Part shown: in pieces, positions 27,233-35,204 of the stretch | Layout: the number at the start of each line of letters is the position of its first letter | Numbering within the stretch: the stretch's first letter is position 1 | DNA from: AC-32 sp963728765 | Lineage (GTDB): Bacteria > Actinomycetota > Thermoleophilia > Gaiellales > Gaiellaceae | Reading direction: 5' to 3' | DNA: 64,000 nucleotides | Assembly (NCBI GenBank): GCA_963728765.1 | Contig: CAVSKX010000002.1 | Location: 124,001-188,000 of the forward strand | Translations under genes and position numbers: made by a program | The notes under the pieces: generated by a model | The model's input: only the letters and a program-made list of their open reading frames with translations | Databases searched by the model: none | Told to the model about the DNA's origin: nothing

Positions 27233-28141
27233 ATGAGCCCGCCGAACCGGCTGGCGCACTACGGCTGGCGAGCGGGGGATCCGGCGCTACGGCCGGTGCT
27301 GTTCGTCAACCCGACTTCCGGCGACGGGAAGGCGGCACGCGCCGCCGTGGCCGAGCGGGCGCGCGACCGGGGAATCGACGCCGTCGTCCTGCGCGCTGGT
27401 CAGAGCCTGGCCGCGCTCGTCTCCGAAGCCGTGGCGAGCGGGGCGGATCTGTTAGGCGCAGCCGGCGGAGATGGATCGTTGGCGATCGTCGCGGCAGCTG
27501 CCCGGGCACACGGACTTCCATTCGTCTGCGTTCCCGCCGGTACACGCAACCACTTCGCGAAAGATCTGGGCGTAGATCCGCACGACCTGGTCGGATCGCT
27601 CGATGCGCTCGTCGACGGGGTCGAGCGGCGGATCGACGTCGCCGAGGTGAACGGTCGCCTGTTTCTCAACAACGTCTCGCTAGGAATCTACGGCGACGCT
27701 GTTCGCCAAGAGCAGTACCGAGACGAGAAGGCGCGGACCCTGTTCGAGACGGCGCGTGCGGTGCTCGGCCCGAGCGCGTCGTTGCCAGAGCTGCAGCTTG
27801 TCGACGACCTCGGCCGTGAACACCGCTCGCCGGCCGTCGTGCTCGTCTCGAACAATCCCTACGCGCTCGACCGCCCGCTGGTCGCCGGCACCCGACGAAC
27901 GCTCGACAGCGGCGAGCTCGGAATCGTCGTCCTCGACGCTCCAGCCACTCGACCGATGCCGGGACGAGCCTGGGGCGCGACCTCGTTCGAGGTGACGGGT
28001 CCCGCGCCGGTGCACGCCGGCGTCGACGGCGAGGCGGCTGATCTGAGCCCGCCACTCCGGTTCGCGATCCGGCCCGCCGCGCTGCGCGTCAGGATCTCCT
28101 CCCGCCATCCCGGCGTCTCGCCGTCGGGGCTGCTGCCCTGA
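27233..28141 (+). CDS. Diacylglycerol kinase-family lipid kinase
   Basis: A 302-residue soluble kinase of the DAGK catalytic family (DgkB/YegS type), which phosphorylates diacylglycerol or related lipids at the inner membrane face. It opens with RPVLFVNPTSGDGKA, then the nucleotide-binding AAGGDGSLAIVAAAA, and PAGTRNHFAKDLG, the substrate-site motif; the C-terminal beta domain ends at RISSRH. All hallmark motifs are present. The ATG at 27233 has only a weak ribosome-binding site. It is divergent from the DUF1269 gene, and no TGGCAG site faces it. Confidence 0.9.
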   Translation: MSPPNRLAHYGWRAGDPALRPVLFVNPTSGDGKAARAAVAERARDRGIDAVVLRAGQSLAALVSEAVASGADLLGAAGGDGSLAIVAAAARAHGLPFVCVPAGTRNHFAKDLGVDPHDLVGSLDALVDGVERRIDVAEVNGRLFLNNVSLGIYGDAVRQEQYRDEKARTLFETARAVLGPSASLPELQLVDDLGREHRSPAVVLVSNNPYALDRPLVAGTRRTLDSGELGIVVLDAPATRPMPGRAWGATSFEVTGPAPVHAGVDGEAADLSPPLRFAIRPAALRVRISSRHPGVSPSGLLP

Positions 28142-28148
28142 CAGTCGA

Positions 28149-28186
28149 CGGCAGGCGCGACCAAGGAAGTGGCAGCCGCCTGGCAG
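28149..28186 (+). promoter_or_regulatory. Orphan TGGCAG repeat site
   Basis: CGGCAG (28149), TGGCAG (28170) and TGGCAG (28181) are spaced 21 and 11 bp and face the + strand just after the kinase gene. No + strand gene begins where one would be expected (about 28235); the minus-strand stub at 28193-28474 occupies the spot. Confidence 0.6.
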
Positions 28187-28192
28187 TTGCAG

Positions 28193-28474
28193 CTACGAGC
28201 CTAGGTCCGGAAACCAGAAGACGAAGGCCGTGCGCCACACGGCCCCGGCCCAGCCGAGGACGGTCGCCAGCGCTTGCGCGACGTCCTCGTCGTGCTCAGG
28301 AGCCGACGATGTGACCACCGCCGAGAGGGCGACGAGGAGGGATGCGGCGGCGAGGAAGACGGAGTCGATCGTCCGCCTGTTGCGGCGGCCGCGCTCGGTC
28401 TTGGTCAAGAGCCGGACGGACGACGAGCGCTCAGCGGATTCGGCCGGCCCTTCTCGACGGACGCTCGTGCCCAC
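28193..28474 (-). pseudogene. N-terminal stub of a large flippase-like membrane protein
   Basis: A 93-residue frame with a basic lead (LLTKTERGRRNRRTIDSVFL), one membrane helix, and a GWAGAVWRTAFVFWF segment. This resembles the N-terminus of long actinobacterial proteins that carry a lysylphosphatidylglycerol-synthase-type membrane domain after a first TM pair. It stops just where the second helix should continue. No remainder is found to the left, where the orphan TGGCAG site begins. I infer a truncation, with moderate confidence in the family. Confidence 0.45.
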
Positions 28475-28796
28475 CTCCCGCGCGCGGAGTTGTGGCGAGT
28501 ATCGACCATCGAGTGCCTACCGGGAGCGCCTCGGGCCATTCCGCACGAGGGGACGGCCCGTCGAGCGCGTCCTCCGCCGCGAGCGACAGATCACACCCTC
28601 AGAGAGATCGCGACGCTCCTTCGCTTGGAGAAGCAGACCGCGCATTAAAAGAAAAGGACGCTCGCACATTCGAAGGCGCGAACACCCATGGGCCCCACTG
28701 CTGCTCGCACGCCCGAGCGGGCGGCTTTCTCTGCGCCGTGGGCGTTAGCGAGATCCAGAGCGCGGCGCTGTAGCGCGCCGCGCTCCTCTCTCGTAT
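28475..28796. other. Intergenic with a terminator-like hairpin
   Basis: No gene is supported. A short + strand frame ends in a helix-turn-helix-like stretch (HTLREIATLLRLEKQ) that may be a gene remnant. GAGCGCGGC (28758-28766) pairs with GCCGCGCTC (28777-28785), probably terminating the cupin operon on the minus strand. Confidence 0.45.
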
Positions 28797-29141
28797 CTAT
28801 TCGACGACGACCAGAAAGGGCTTCCCCTTCTCGACCACGTACGTGGCGAGTTCCGCCGCGATGCCGTCCCCGACATTGCGTACGGCGTGAACGGTGCCCG
28901 CCGGGACTATCAAGGCCTCGCCGGCGTGATACGTCTCGGGAGGCTGGCCTTCGAGCTGATACTCCAGCGAGCCTTCGAGTACGTAGATGATCTCCTCGCC
29001 CGGGTGCTTGTGCTTGACGAGAGGCGCTTCCGGGCCGATCTCGACGCGGTTTTGGATGACCTCGCGTCCCGGGATGCTGAGATCGTGCTGCTGTAGATCG
29101 GTGCGCCAGAGTCCCGGCGCTTGCTGCATGGTGCTGCTCAT
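28797..29141 (-). CDS. Cupin-domain protein
   Basis: A 114-residue single cupin barrel. The metal-binding motif KHKHPGEEIIYVLEGSLEY supplies two His and a Glu, and the second motif (AGTVHAV) supplies the third His, so a metal site is likely intact. Small cupins of this type are oxygenases, isomerases or sensors; the substrate is unknown. Its start overlaps the stop of the epoxide hydrolase gene (ATGA), making it the third gene of an operon with two epoxide hydrolases. Confidence 0.85.
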   Translation of the reverse strand: MSSTMQQAPGLWRTDLQQHDLSIPGREVIQNRVEIGPEAPLVKHKHPGEEIIYVLEGSLEYQLEGQPPETYHAGEALIVPAGTVHAVRNVGDGIAAELATYVVEKGKPFLVVVE

Positions 29142-30028
29142 GACGCGGAGGCGAAGAACTCAATAAGCAGCTGGTTGACGCGTTCAGCCTCGTCGTGATG
29201 CACCCAATGCGACGCGTCGGCCAGGCGCTCCACGCGCTCGAGGTTGGGCACGTCGTCGCTGTGGGGCTCGGCGAGGTCGGAGCCGAGGTAGGAATCGCGC
29301 TCACCCCAGATGACCAGCGTCGGCGCCGAGATCGGACGAAGCTTCGCAGCGGCTTCCTTCTGCGACTGTCTTACCGAGGCGCGGTAGTAGTTGATCATCC
29401 CGGCCGCTGCGCCCTCCTGCGACCACGCCTCTTCGTAGCGTCCGATCTCCTCTGGCGTGTAGGGCGGGTTCGCCTCCTCTAGGAAGTGCCGGAAGAAGTG
29501 CCAGTCCCTGAGATGCACGACTTCCTCGGGCAGTCCCGGTGTCGCGAAGAAGAAGAAGTACCACGACTTCCGCAGCTGGCTCGGGTGCTTCAGTCCCTCC
29601 GAGAGCTTCCGCGGATGGGCGGCGTTGAGGATGGCGAGCCGCTCGACCACTTCGGGGTGGTTCATCGCGACCGTCCAGGCAATGCTGCCGCCCCAGTCGT
29701 GGCCGACCAAGAACGCAGACTCGGCACCGAGCCCTTCAATGAGGCCGCGGATGTCGTCGGCGAGCAGATCGACCCCGTACTCCTTGAAGCCCTCTGGCTT
29801 CGATGACAGGTTGATGCCGCGTGTGTCGGGGGCGACGACCCGAAAACCCGCCGCCGCGAGCGGCGCGATCTGCAGCCGCCACCCGAACCAGAACTCGGGG
29901 AAGCCGTGCAGCAGAACCACGAGCGGCCCGTCACCCGCCTCGACGTAGTGCAAGCTCTGATCGCCGATCTCGGCGTAACCCTCCCGAAGCTCGATCCCGA
30001 CGTCAGGGAGCGTGCTGGTGGTGCTCAT
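29138..30028 (-). CDS. Alpha/beta-hydrolase, epoxide hydrolase type
   Basis: A 296-residue alpha/beta-hydrolase. The oxyanion motif is HGFPEFWFGW, the nucleophile elbow is VGHDWGGSIAW (Asp nucleophile, as in epoxide and haloalkane hydrolases), an acidic residue lies in WGERDSYLG, and the catalytic His is in ASHWVHHDE. The HGFPE and GHDWGG forms point to soluble epoxide hydrolase, which opens epoxides to diols. It sits between a second, longer epoxide hydrolase 11 bases upstream and a cupin downstream, so a catabolic or detoxification operon is likely. Confidence 0.9.
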   Translation of the reverse strand: MSTTSTLPDVGIELREGYAEIGDQSLHYVEAGDGPLVVLLHGFPEFWFGWRLQIAPLAAAGFRVVAPDTRGINLSSKPEGFKEYGVDLLADDIRGLIEGLGAESAFLVGHDWGGSIAWTVAMNHPEVVERLAILNAAHPRKLSEGLKHPSQLRKSWYFFFFATPGLPEEVVHLRDWHFFRHFLEEANPPYTPEEIGRYEEAWSQEGAAAGMINYYRASVRQSQKEAAAKLRPISAPTLVIWGERDSYLGSDLAEPHSDDVPNLERVERLADASHWVHHDEAERVNQLLIEFFASAS

Positions 30029-30039
30029 CGCAGCCTCCT

Positions 30040-31242
30040 TCAGCGCAGCGTCCTGAACGCTGCGCGTAGCTCGTTGGTAAAGATCTCAGGCTCCTCCCAG
30101 GCGGCGAAGTGCCCGCCCTTGGCGGCCTCGTTGTAGTGGACGACGTTCGGATACGACTTCTCGACCCAGCTGCGAGGCGTCCGCCAGATCTCGCCGGGGA
30201 ACGTCGTGAAGGCAACCGGGATCCGAACCTCCGGCGGCGGCGCCTGTCCGGCTCCGAGAGCGTCTGCTCCGTAGGCCTCCCAATACGACCGGGCGGCCGA
30301 GGCTCCCGTTCCCGTCAGCCAGTACAGCGTGATGTTGTCGAGGATGTGATCCCGCGTGAGGTTGCCCGACGGCTTGTCCTCGATGAACGCGGCGGCGATC
30401 TTGTAGTAGGCGTCGGTGTCGTGGTCGACCATCCACACTGCCAGGGAGACAGGCGAGTCCAGCAGCGCGTAGCCGATGGTCTGGGGCCTCGTGGCCTGCT
30501 CCACGAAGTAGCCGTTGCCGGTCGTCTGGAAGGTCTTGATCGCGGCAAGCGCCGCCCGTTCCTGCTCGGTCTCCGCCGGCAGGGCCGCGGGATCGTTCAG
30601 CGCCGGCACCAGCAAGTTGGTGTGAATGCCGATCAGCCCCTCCGGCCCGAGGCGTCCCATCGTGTCGGTGACGCCCGCCCCGACGTCGCCGCCCTGGGCG
30701 ACGTAGCGCGTGTACCCGAGCCGCTCCATCAGCACGGCCCACGCCCGCGCGACGCGGCCGAGGTTCCAGCCGAGCTCGGTCGGACGGGTGGAGAAGCCGT
30801 AGCCGGGCAGGGAAGGCAGCACGAGGTGGAACGCATCCTCCGCGGAACCGCCGTGCGCGGTCGGATCCGTCAGCGGGCCCACGGTGTCGATCTGCTCGAT
30901 CACCGAGCCGGGCCAGCCGTGGGTCATGATCAGCGGCAGCGCGTCCTCCTGCGACAAGCGGACGTGGATGAAGTGGACGTCGACGCCGTCGATCTCGGTG
31001 ACGAACTGCGGCAGCCCGTTCAGGCGGCTCTCGAGCCGCCCAAAGTCGTAGTCGTCGAGCCAGTACCGCGCGAGCTCCTGCGTCACGGCCAGCTGCACCC
31101 CTTGCGAGCGGTCGCCGACGAGCTCCTTGTCGGGCCAGCGTGTCGCCGCAATGCGGCGCCGGAGGTCGTCGATCTCAGCTTCCGCGATCTCAAACGTGAA
31201 GGGACGGATCTCCGTCCGGACCGCGACCTGGGTACCGGTCAT
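30040..31242 (-). CDS. Epoxide hydrolase with EHN domain
   Basis: A 400-residue protein starting at ATG 31242, with CGGAGG upstream. The N-terminal EHN domain is recognisable (IRPFTFEIAEAEIDDLRRRI and TRWPD), as in microsomal-type and juvenile-hormone epoxide hydrolases. The hydrolase core follows with THGWPGSVIEQ, the nucleophile elbow YVAQGGDVGAGV (Asp), and a C-terminal catalytic His in KGGHFAAWEEPE. It differs in class from the downstream 296-residue enzyme, so the operon carries two unrelated epoxide hydrolases. Bacterial homologues open a range of xenobiotic epoxides. Confidence 0.92.
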   Translation of the reverse strand: MTGTQVAVRTEIRPFTFEIAEAEIDDLRRRIAATRWPDKELVGDRSQGVQLAVTQELARYWLDDYDFGRLESRLNGLPQFVTEIDGVDVHFIHVRLSQEDALPLIMTHGWPGSVIEQIDTVGPLTDPTAHGGSAEDAFHLVLPSLPGYGFSTRPTELGWNLGRVARAWAVLMERLGYTRYVAQGGDVGAGVTDTMGRLGPEGLIGIHTNLLVPALNDPAALPAETEQERAALAAIKTFQTTGNGYFVEQATRPQTIGYALLDSPVSLAVWMVDHDTDAYYKIAAAFIEDKPSGNLTRDHILDNITLYWLTGTGASAARSYWEAYGADALGAGQAPPPEVRIPVAFTTFPGEIWRTPRSWVEKSYPNVVHYNEAAKGGHFAAWEEPEIFTNELRAAFRTLR

Positions 31243-31460
31243 ATCGACCTCCGATGGTCGAGGAGTGGCGGCTCCGAACCGGGAAGCCGACGTCGCTCGA
31301 GCCGTCGCGCACAAACACGCCCACTGCACGGCGCGACGAAACCGCCCTGGAGCGGCGAAGCTACGGCTCGCGCCGTCGGCGGGCATCACCCCCTACGGAT
31401 GAACTGTCCGGCAACAGTGAGGGCGAGACCGCGGCGCCTCAACCTTCCTAGACTCTGCCG

Positions 31461-32279
31461 ATGCTGATCGCGCAAATCTCGGACGTCCACGTGGGCGGCG
31501 GCCGCTACCGGCAGGAGCTCCTGCGTACCGCCATCGACGAGATCAACGCGGCCGAGCCCGACCTGGTCGTCGTGGCCGGCGACCTCACCGACGACGGCTA
31601 TCCCGACCAGTACCCGCTCGCCCGTGAGGAGCTGGCGCGTATCGCCTGCGGGCAGGTCGTGCGCGTTCCCGGCAACCACGACGCCCGCAACGTCGGCTAC
31701 CTCCGCTTCGAAGACACCTTCGGCGCCCGGGATTCGCGGTTGCGGCTCGAGTTCCCGCAGGGCGAGCTGGCCCTGGTTGCGGTCGACTCGTCCAAGCCGG
31801 ACCTCGACGAGGGCGAGATCGGGCGCGAGCACTACGGCTGGATCGAAGAGGGTTTCGCGGGAGACTCCGACCTGCGCGTCTTCGTCTGCCACCACCACCT
31901 GATGCCGATCCCCGGCACCGGCCGCGAGCGAAACCAGGTGCTGGATGCCGGCGACGTGCTCTCCCTCCTCCGCCAGTGCGGAGTCGACCTCGTTCTCTCC
32001 GGTCACCGCCACGTGCCCTACGTCTGGCCGGTCGCGGGCATGCTGCTCGTGCACTCGGGCACGGTCTCGACGCTACGGACGCGCGGCTTCCCGCATCCCG
32101 CCTACAACCTCGTCCGAATCGAGGACGGGCGCATCTCGGTCGAACTCCGCATCCCGGGCGGAGAGGGCCAGAGCCTCGGTGACTATCCGCGCGACTGGCC
32201 CGAGGAGCTCTCGGCGCGGCACTCCGATCCGTTCGTCCGCCCACAGCGTGGCGTCACACTCGTTGAAGACGATCGATGA
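31461..32279 (+). CDS. Metallophosphoesterase (CpdA-like)
   Basis: A 272-residue calcineurin-like phosphoesterase. The metal-binding motifs appear in order: ISDVHVGGG, VVAGDLTDDG, VPGNHDARN, VCHHH, and SGHRHVPY. The arrangement is closest to class III cyclic-nucleotide phosphodiesterases (CpdA/Rv0805 type), though many relatives act on other phosphodiesters. It is cytoplasmic, with no signal peptide. The ATG at 31461 lies in a divergent region with the epoxide hydrolase operon; no strong ribosome-binding site is visible. Confidence 0.88.
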   Translation: MLIAQISDVHVGGGRYRQELLRTAIDEINAAEPDLVVVAGDLTDDGYPDQYPLAREELARIACGQVVRVPGNHDARNVGYLRFEDTFGARDSRLRLEFPQGELALVAVDSSKPDLDEGEIGREHYGWIEEGFAGDSDLRVFVCHHHLMPIPGTGRERNQVLDAGDVLSLLRQCGVDLVLSGHRHVPYVWPVAGMLLVHSGTVSTLRTRGFPHPAYNLVRIEDGRISVELRIPGGEGQSLGDYPRDWPEELSARHSDPFVRPQRGVTLVEDDR

Positions 32280-32546
32280 CGAAACGGCAGGGCGCGCTCC
32301 GCCGAACAGCCTCCGCTTAGGGCGGAGTCATCCCGGCCTCTGACGCGAGGCGTCGCGTATTGACCGCGGGGGCTTCCGGCCCCGCTCCGCCGCCGAGTCC
32401 TGCGACGACAGACCCCCGGGCGGTTGCGCCAACACTCCCCCAACCATTTCGCTGCCGACACCGGCCTCTGGTGGCCGCAATCACCAAGCGAAGTGGTGGT
32501 TACGAGTACAGCTGAATGCATCTGACGTCCGAGCTCCTGGATGTAG
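32280..32546. other. Intergenic, no supported gene
   Basis: I see no credible reading frame or strong structure between the phosphoesterase and the small secreted-peptide gene. Confidence 0.5.
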
Positions 32547-32630
32547 TTATGCGCTCTCGTCCGCGGCGGCGCCGAGACCGGCCGCGGACAACGCGGCCGC
32601 CGCGATGAACAGAGTGATCTTGAGTGTCAT
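32547..32630 (-). CDS. 27-residue secreted-peptide-like frame
   Basis: ATG 32630 opens MTLKITLFIAAAALSAAGLG and ends after 27 residues (stop at 32547-32549). It looks like a signal peptide with a cut just after AAA, leaving only a few residues. The AGAAAGGA site and the ATG itself lie at the end of the 1,370-bp inverted repeat, which on the other side drives a full lipoprotein gene. This is therefore likely the stump of a secreted-protein gene downstream of the RTX gene, or a chance frame captured by the repeat. Confidence 0.4.
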   Translation of the reverse strand: MTLKITLFIAAAALSAAGLGAAADESA

Positions 32631-33996
32631 GAGAATCCTTTCTGTGAGAGGGGCTGAGTGGCTGGGTTGAAGGTCGTATCGAAGGTGAGTTCGCCGGCTG
32701 GAGCTTCCGCGGGGCCCCCAGGACGGAGGCCCCGCGCAGCTCTCTCGGGGGGAGGGCCGAGCTATTCGCCGCCGCCCAGGTCGACGATCGTCTGGATCAG
32801 CGCGGCCACCTCGGGGTCGATGGCCACGTTGTCGTCACCGCCGAGCGTGTTGACGAAGAGCGTGTCGTTCGCGGCCTCGGAGTGGTCGATCTGGACGGTC
32901 GGCGGCACCCCGTTGACGAGCACGCCGCCCTCGTTCTCGGTCACCTGGATGTCGTCGGGGTCGTCCGTGCCGTTGACCGTGACCGAGTCGGCCGCGCCGT
33001 CGCCTGCGCCGCCGCCGACCGCGCCTTCGAGGTCGAACGCGACGCGCTTGAGGTCGGTCCCGGTGGTGTCGTTCACGACCGCGGTGTCGGCCCCGCCGAG
33101 CGCCTGGACGTCGATGAACTCGATGTCGTCGAGGTCCATCGTGATCGCACCTTGAGCCCGGAAGAAGCGGACCCGGTTGCCGTTGGCCGAGAGGTCGAAG
33201 TTCTCCGCGCCTGCGGCGCCGTTGAAGAGCAGCGTGTCGGCGCCATCGTCGGCACCGTCCTGACCTTCGACGACGTCGCTGCCGTCGCCCGGATCCCAGA
33301 CGAAGGTGTCGTTGCCGGCCCCGAGCAGCCCGGTGTCGGCCCCGCCGTTGCCGTCGATCACGTCGTCGCCGTCGCCGCCGGTCAGCGTCTCGGCGCCGTC
33401 GCCGCCGTTGATCGTGTCGTTGCCGGCGCCGCCGTCGATCCCGAGCTTGATCAGCGCCGCAAGCCCGACCGCGCCGGAGATCGTGTCGTTGCCGGCGAGC
33501 CCGTTGACGTTCAGGAGGTCGTTCGCGGCCTCTGAGTGCTCGATCTTCACTGCGGCGGTCAGCCCGGTCACGTCGACCGCAGCGGCGTTCGGGGCGATCG
33601 CGATCGTGTCGTTGCCGGCGGTGCCGTTGATCGTGGTCGTGTCGACCGCTCCGTCTGTGGCGAGGTCGAGCACGATGTTCTTGACGTCGGTCGCGGACAG
33701 GTCGTTCACGACCGTCTTGTCGCTGCCGCCGAGCGCGTTGAGGTCGACCCGTTCGACGCCGGCGGTGTCCATCGTGATGGCGCCCTGAGTCCGGAAGAAC
33801 CTCAGGCGGTTGCCGTTGGCGGAGAAGTCGAAGTTCTCAGCGGCAGCGGCGCCGTTGAAGATCATCGTGTCGTTGCCGGCCTCGCCTTCCACCTTGTCGC
33901 TGCCGTCGCCGGGGTCCCACGTGAACGCGTCGTCGCCGGCGCCTAGCAGCGCCACGTCGGCGGCTCCGTTTCCGTCGATCGCATCGTTGCCGTCGC
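32627..33996. repeat. 1,370-bp inverted repeat, left copy
   Basis: This block is the reverse complement of 42952-44321. It holds the last 411 codons of the RTX-like gene plus its stop, a hairpin, the downstream leader, and the ATG of the next gene. The encoded residues are identical between copies and the non-coding 130 bases also match wherever I compared them, so the duplication or conversion is recent. Confidence 0.93.
32708..32736. terminator. Hairpin after the left RTX-like gene
   Basis: CGCGGGGCC pairs with GGCCCCGCG within the repeat, about 26 bases after the RTX stop. It has no T-tract; the matching hairpin at 44212-44240 is part of the same repeat. Confidence 0.5.
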
Positions 33997-34471
33997 TGCC
34001 GAGCAGGAGTTCGCTGCCCGTGCCGCCGGCGATCGTGTCGTTTCCGTCTCCACCGTCGATCGTGGTTGGGATGGTGTCGGTGAACGCGCCGTTCCTGTCG
34101 TCGATCCGCACGCGGTCGTTTCCGGCTCGCGCATCGACGGCGATCTTCGTGATCTTGTTGCGCGCGAAGCTGAAGTCGGCCGACCCGTTGTCACCGAAGT
34201 CGACCTGAAGCGTGCCGAGATCGCCGGCCTTCAGGCGAAGCGCGATCGCGTCGCTCGCCCTTGTCCCCTTGATCTTCAGCAAGCCGTGCTTGAGTTTCGC
34301 GTGCCCGGAGTTGGCGTTCTTGCTCGGAGCGTTGTCGGCCTTGGTGGGCGGCGCGGCATTCCCCTGTCCGGCCACAATCCCGGCTGCGCCAGCGATGACC
34401 GCAGCCACGGCCACTGCCGAAGCCGCCAGCCGTACGGTTCGCGAATCCTTAAGTCGAATGAAGTTCTTCAT
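32762..34471 (-). CDS. RTX-like calcium-binding secreted protein, copy 1
   Basis: A 569-residue exported protein starting MKNFIRLKDSRTVRLAAS with a signal peptide ending near GNAAPP. After a beta-rich domain (about 50-130) come RTX-type nonapeptide blocks such as GGDGNDTI and GGDGDDVIDG, which bind Ca2+ in parallel beta rolls, alternating with longer beta domains. The last 411 residues are identical to those of the gene at 41754-44186; the first 158 differ. AAAGGAG precedes the ATG. A conserved element lies upstream at 34555-34586. Likely a surface or matrix protein rather than a toxin, as no RTX export signal or activation domain is seen. Confidence 0.88.
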   Translation of the reverse strand: MKNFIRLKDSRTVRLAASAVAVAAVIAGAAGIVAGQGNAAPPTKADNAPSKNANSGHAKLKHGLLKIKGTRASDAIALRLKAGDLGTLQVDFGDNGSADFSFARNKITKIAVDARAGNDRVRIDDRNGAFTDTIPTTIDGGDGNDTIAGGTGSELLLGSDGNDAIDGNGAADVALLGAGDDAFTWDPGDGSDKVEGEAGNDTMIFNGAAAAENFDFSANGNRLRFFRTQGAITMDTAGVERVDLNALGGSDKTVVNDLSATDVKNIVLDLATDGAVDTTTINGTAGNDTIAIAPNAAAVDVTGLTAAVKIEHSEAANDLLNVNGLAGNDTISGAVGLAALIKLGIDGGAGNDTINGGDGAETLTGGDGDDVIDGNGGADTGLLGAGNDTFVWDPGDGSDVVEGQDGADDGADTLLFNGAAGAENFDLSANGNRVRFFRAQGAITMDLDDIEFIDVQALGGADTAVVNDTTGTDLKRVAFDLEGAVGGGAGDGAADSVTVNGTDDPDDIQVTENEGGVLVNGVPPTVQIDHSEAANDTLFVNTLGGDDNVAIDPEVAALIQTIVDLGGGE

Positions 34472-34554
34472 CTGCGTGCGTCTCCTTTCGATTGAGCCGC
34501 GCGAGGCGACTCGGGATTGGCTTGTCTTGCGATGGTGAGGGCGGGGGACGCGCC

Positions 34555-34586
34555 TTCGCACCGTGGCGACCCCCCTGTCTTTTGCG
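34555..34586 (-). promoter_or_regulatory. Conserved island element upstream of RTX copy 1
   Basis: Read toward the gene, it is GCAAAAGACAGGGGGG followed by TCGCCACGGTGCGAA. It is nearly identical to 41656-41687 and closely related to 35102-35133. It lies about 85-115 bases before the ATG. Confidence 0.55.
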
Positions 34587-34608
34587 CTCGGCCGGGCACC
34601 GCTGATCG

Positions 34609-34635
34609 GAGGGGCGAGACGGCGTCCCGCCCCTC
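34609..34635. terminator. Hairpin after the cupredoxin gene
   Basis: GAGGGGCG (34609-34616) pairs with CGCCCCTC (34628-34635), with further GAC/GTC pairing inside. It lies just downstream of the cupredoxin stop on the minus strand. Confidence 0.6.
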
Positions 34636-34647
34636 GCTAGTCCGAGC

Positions 34648-35022
34648 TCAGGAGACCTTGAAGCGGCCGTGCATGATCCCGGAGTGCGGGTCGCAGACGA
34701 AGCGATAGCTCCCCTTCCTCAGTCTCAGCACGAAGCTCTTCGTCCCGGTGAATTCCACACTCGTGAGGACCCGATTGAGACCAGGCCCGCTCAGATGGAA
34801 GTCGTGAATGCTCGAGCGGTCGCGGATGACGAAGCGGTACGCCGTCCCAGCCTTCAGCCTCGTGACCTTCTTGCCGTTCATCGCCAGCCCGATCGTGAAA
34901 CCAGGGCCGACCGTGCCGGTGGCAGTCTTCGCCGAACCGGCCAGGCCGCTGCCCGTTGCAGCGAGCGCTGCGGCGGCGACTGCGCCGAGTAGCAAAGACC
35001 GCGTGCACGTGATCCTTCTCAT
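34648..35022 (-). CDS. Secreted cupredoxin-like protein
   Basis: A 124-residue protein with a cleavable signal peptide (MRRITCTRSLLLGAVAAAAL). The mature beta-barrel carries a type-1 copper site pattern: His in SIHDFHLSG, and Cys, His and Met in VCDPHSGIMHG. This is the plastocyanin/azurin-like fold, so electron transfer or copper handling outside the cell is likely. It starts with ATG 35022; GGAGG is just upstream. The promoter region is shared with the divergent LAL regulator and holds the island element at 35102-35133. Confidence 0.85.
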   Translation of the reverse strand: MRRITCTRSLLLGAVAAAALAATGSGLAGSAKTATGTVGPGFTIGLAMNGKKVTRLKAGTAYRFVIRDRSSIHDFHLSGPGLNRVLTSVEFTGTKSFVLRLRKGSYRFVCDPHSGIMHGRFKVS

Positions 35023-35101
35023 TCCGTTGCCTCCGTTCGGTAATGAGCTCGTCGACGAGCTCGGGATCGGAAGACCCGATCCTCGAAGGCCGGGAGGGCG
35101 A

Positions 35102-35182
35102 TTCGCACCGTGGAGACCCCCCGGACTTTCCGCAATGCGTCCAGCCCGCGATCCGCCGTGGCGCAGACGCGACTTTCCGCGC
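35102..35182. promoter_or_regulatory. Two tandem copies of the island element
   Basis: On the plus strand, TTCGCACCGTGGAGACC...GACTTTCCGC (35102-35133) and ATCCGCCGTGGCGCAGACG...ACTTTCCGCGC (35151-35182) are related, with their CCGTGG cores 47 bp apart. They lie between the cupredoxin gene and the first LAL regulator. Confidence 0.55.
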
Positions 35183-35204
35183 CTGGGGAGTAGGCTGGAG
35201 GCAC

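Noticed and set aside
14869..28186. Sigma-54 promoters, because TGGCAG resembles the TGGCAC -24 box
   Set aside because: The second element is another TGGCAG at 11 bp rather than TTGC at the fixed sigma-54 spacing, and three repeats occur per site.
28520..28650. A transposase or HTH gene ending HTLREIATLLRLEKQ
   Set aside because: Only a short HTH-like tail is present, with no start, catalytic region or inverted ends.
30109..31467. A 450-codon plus-strand frame opposite the EHN epoxide hydrolase
   Set aside because: The opposite strand encodes a complete enzyme with all catalytic motifs; the plus-strand product has no recognisable domain.
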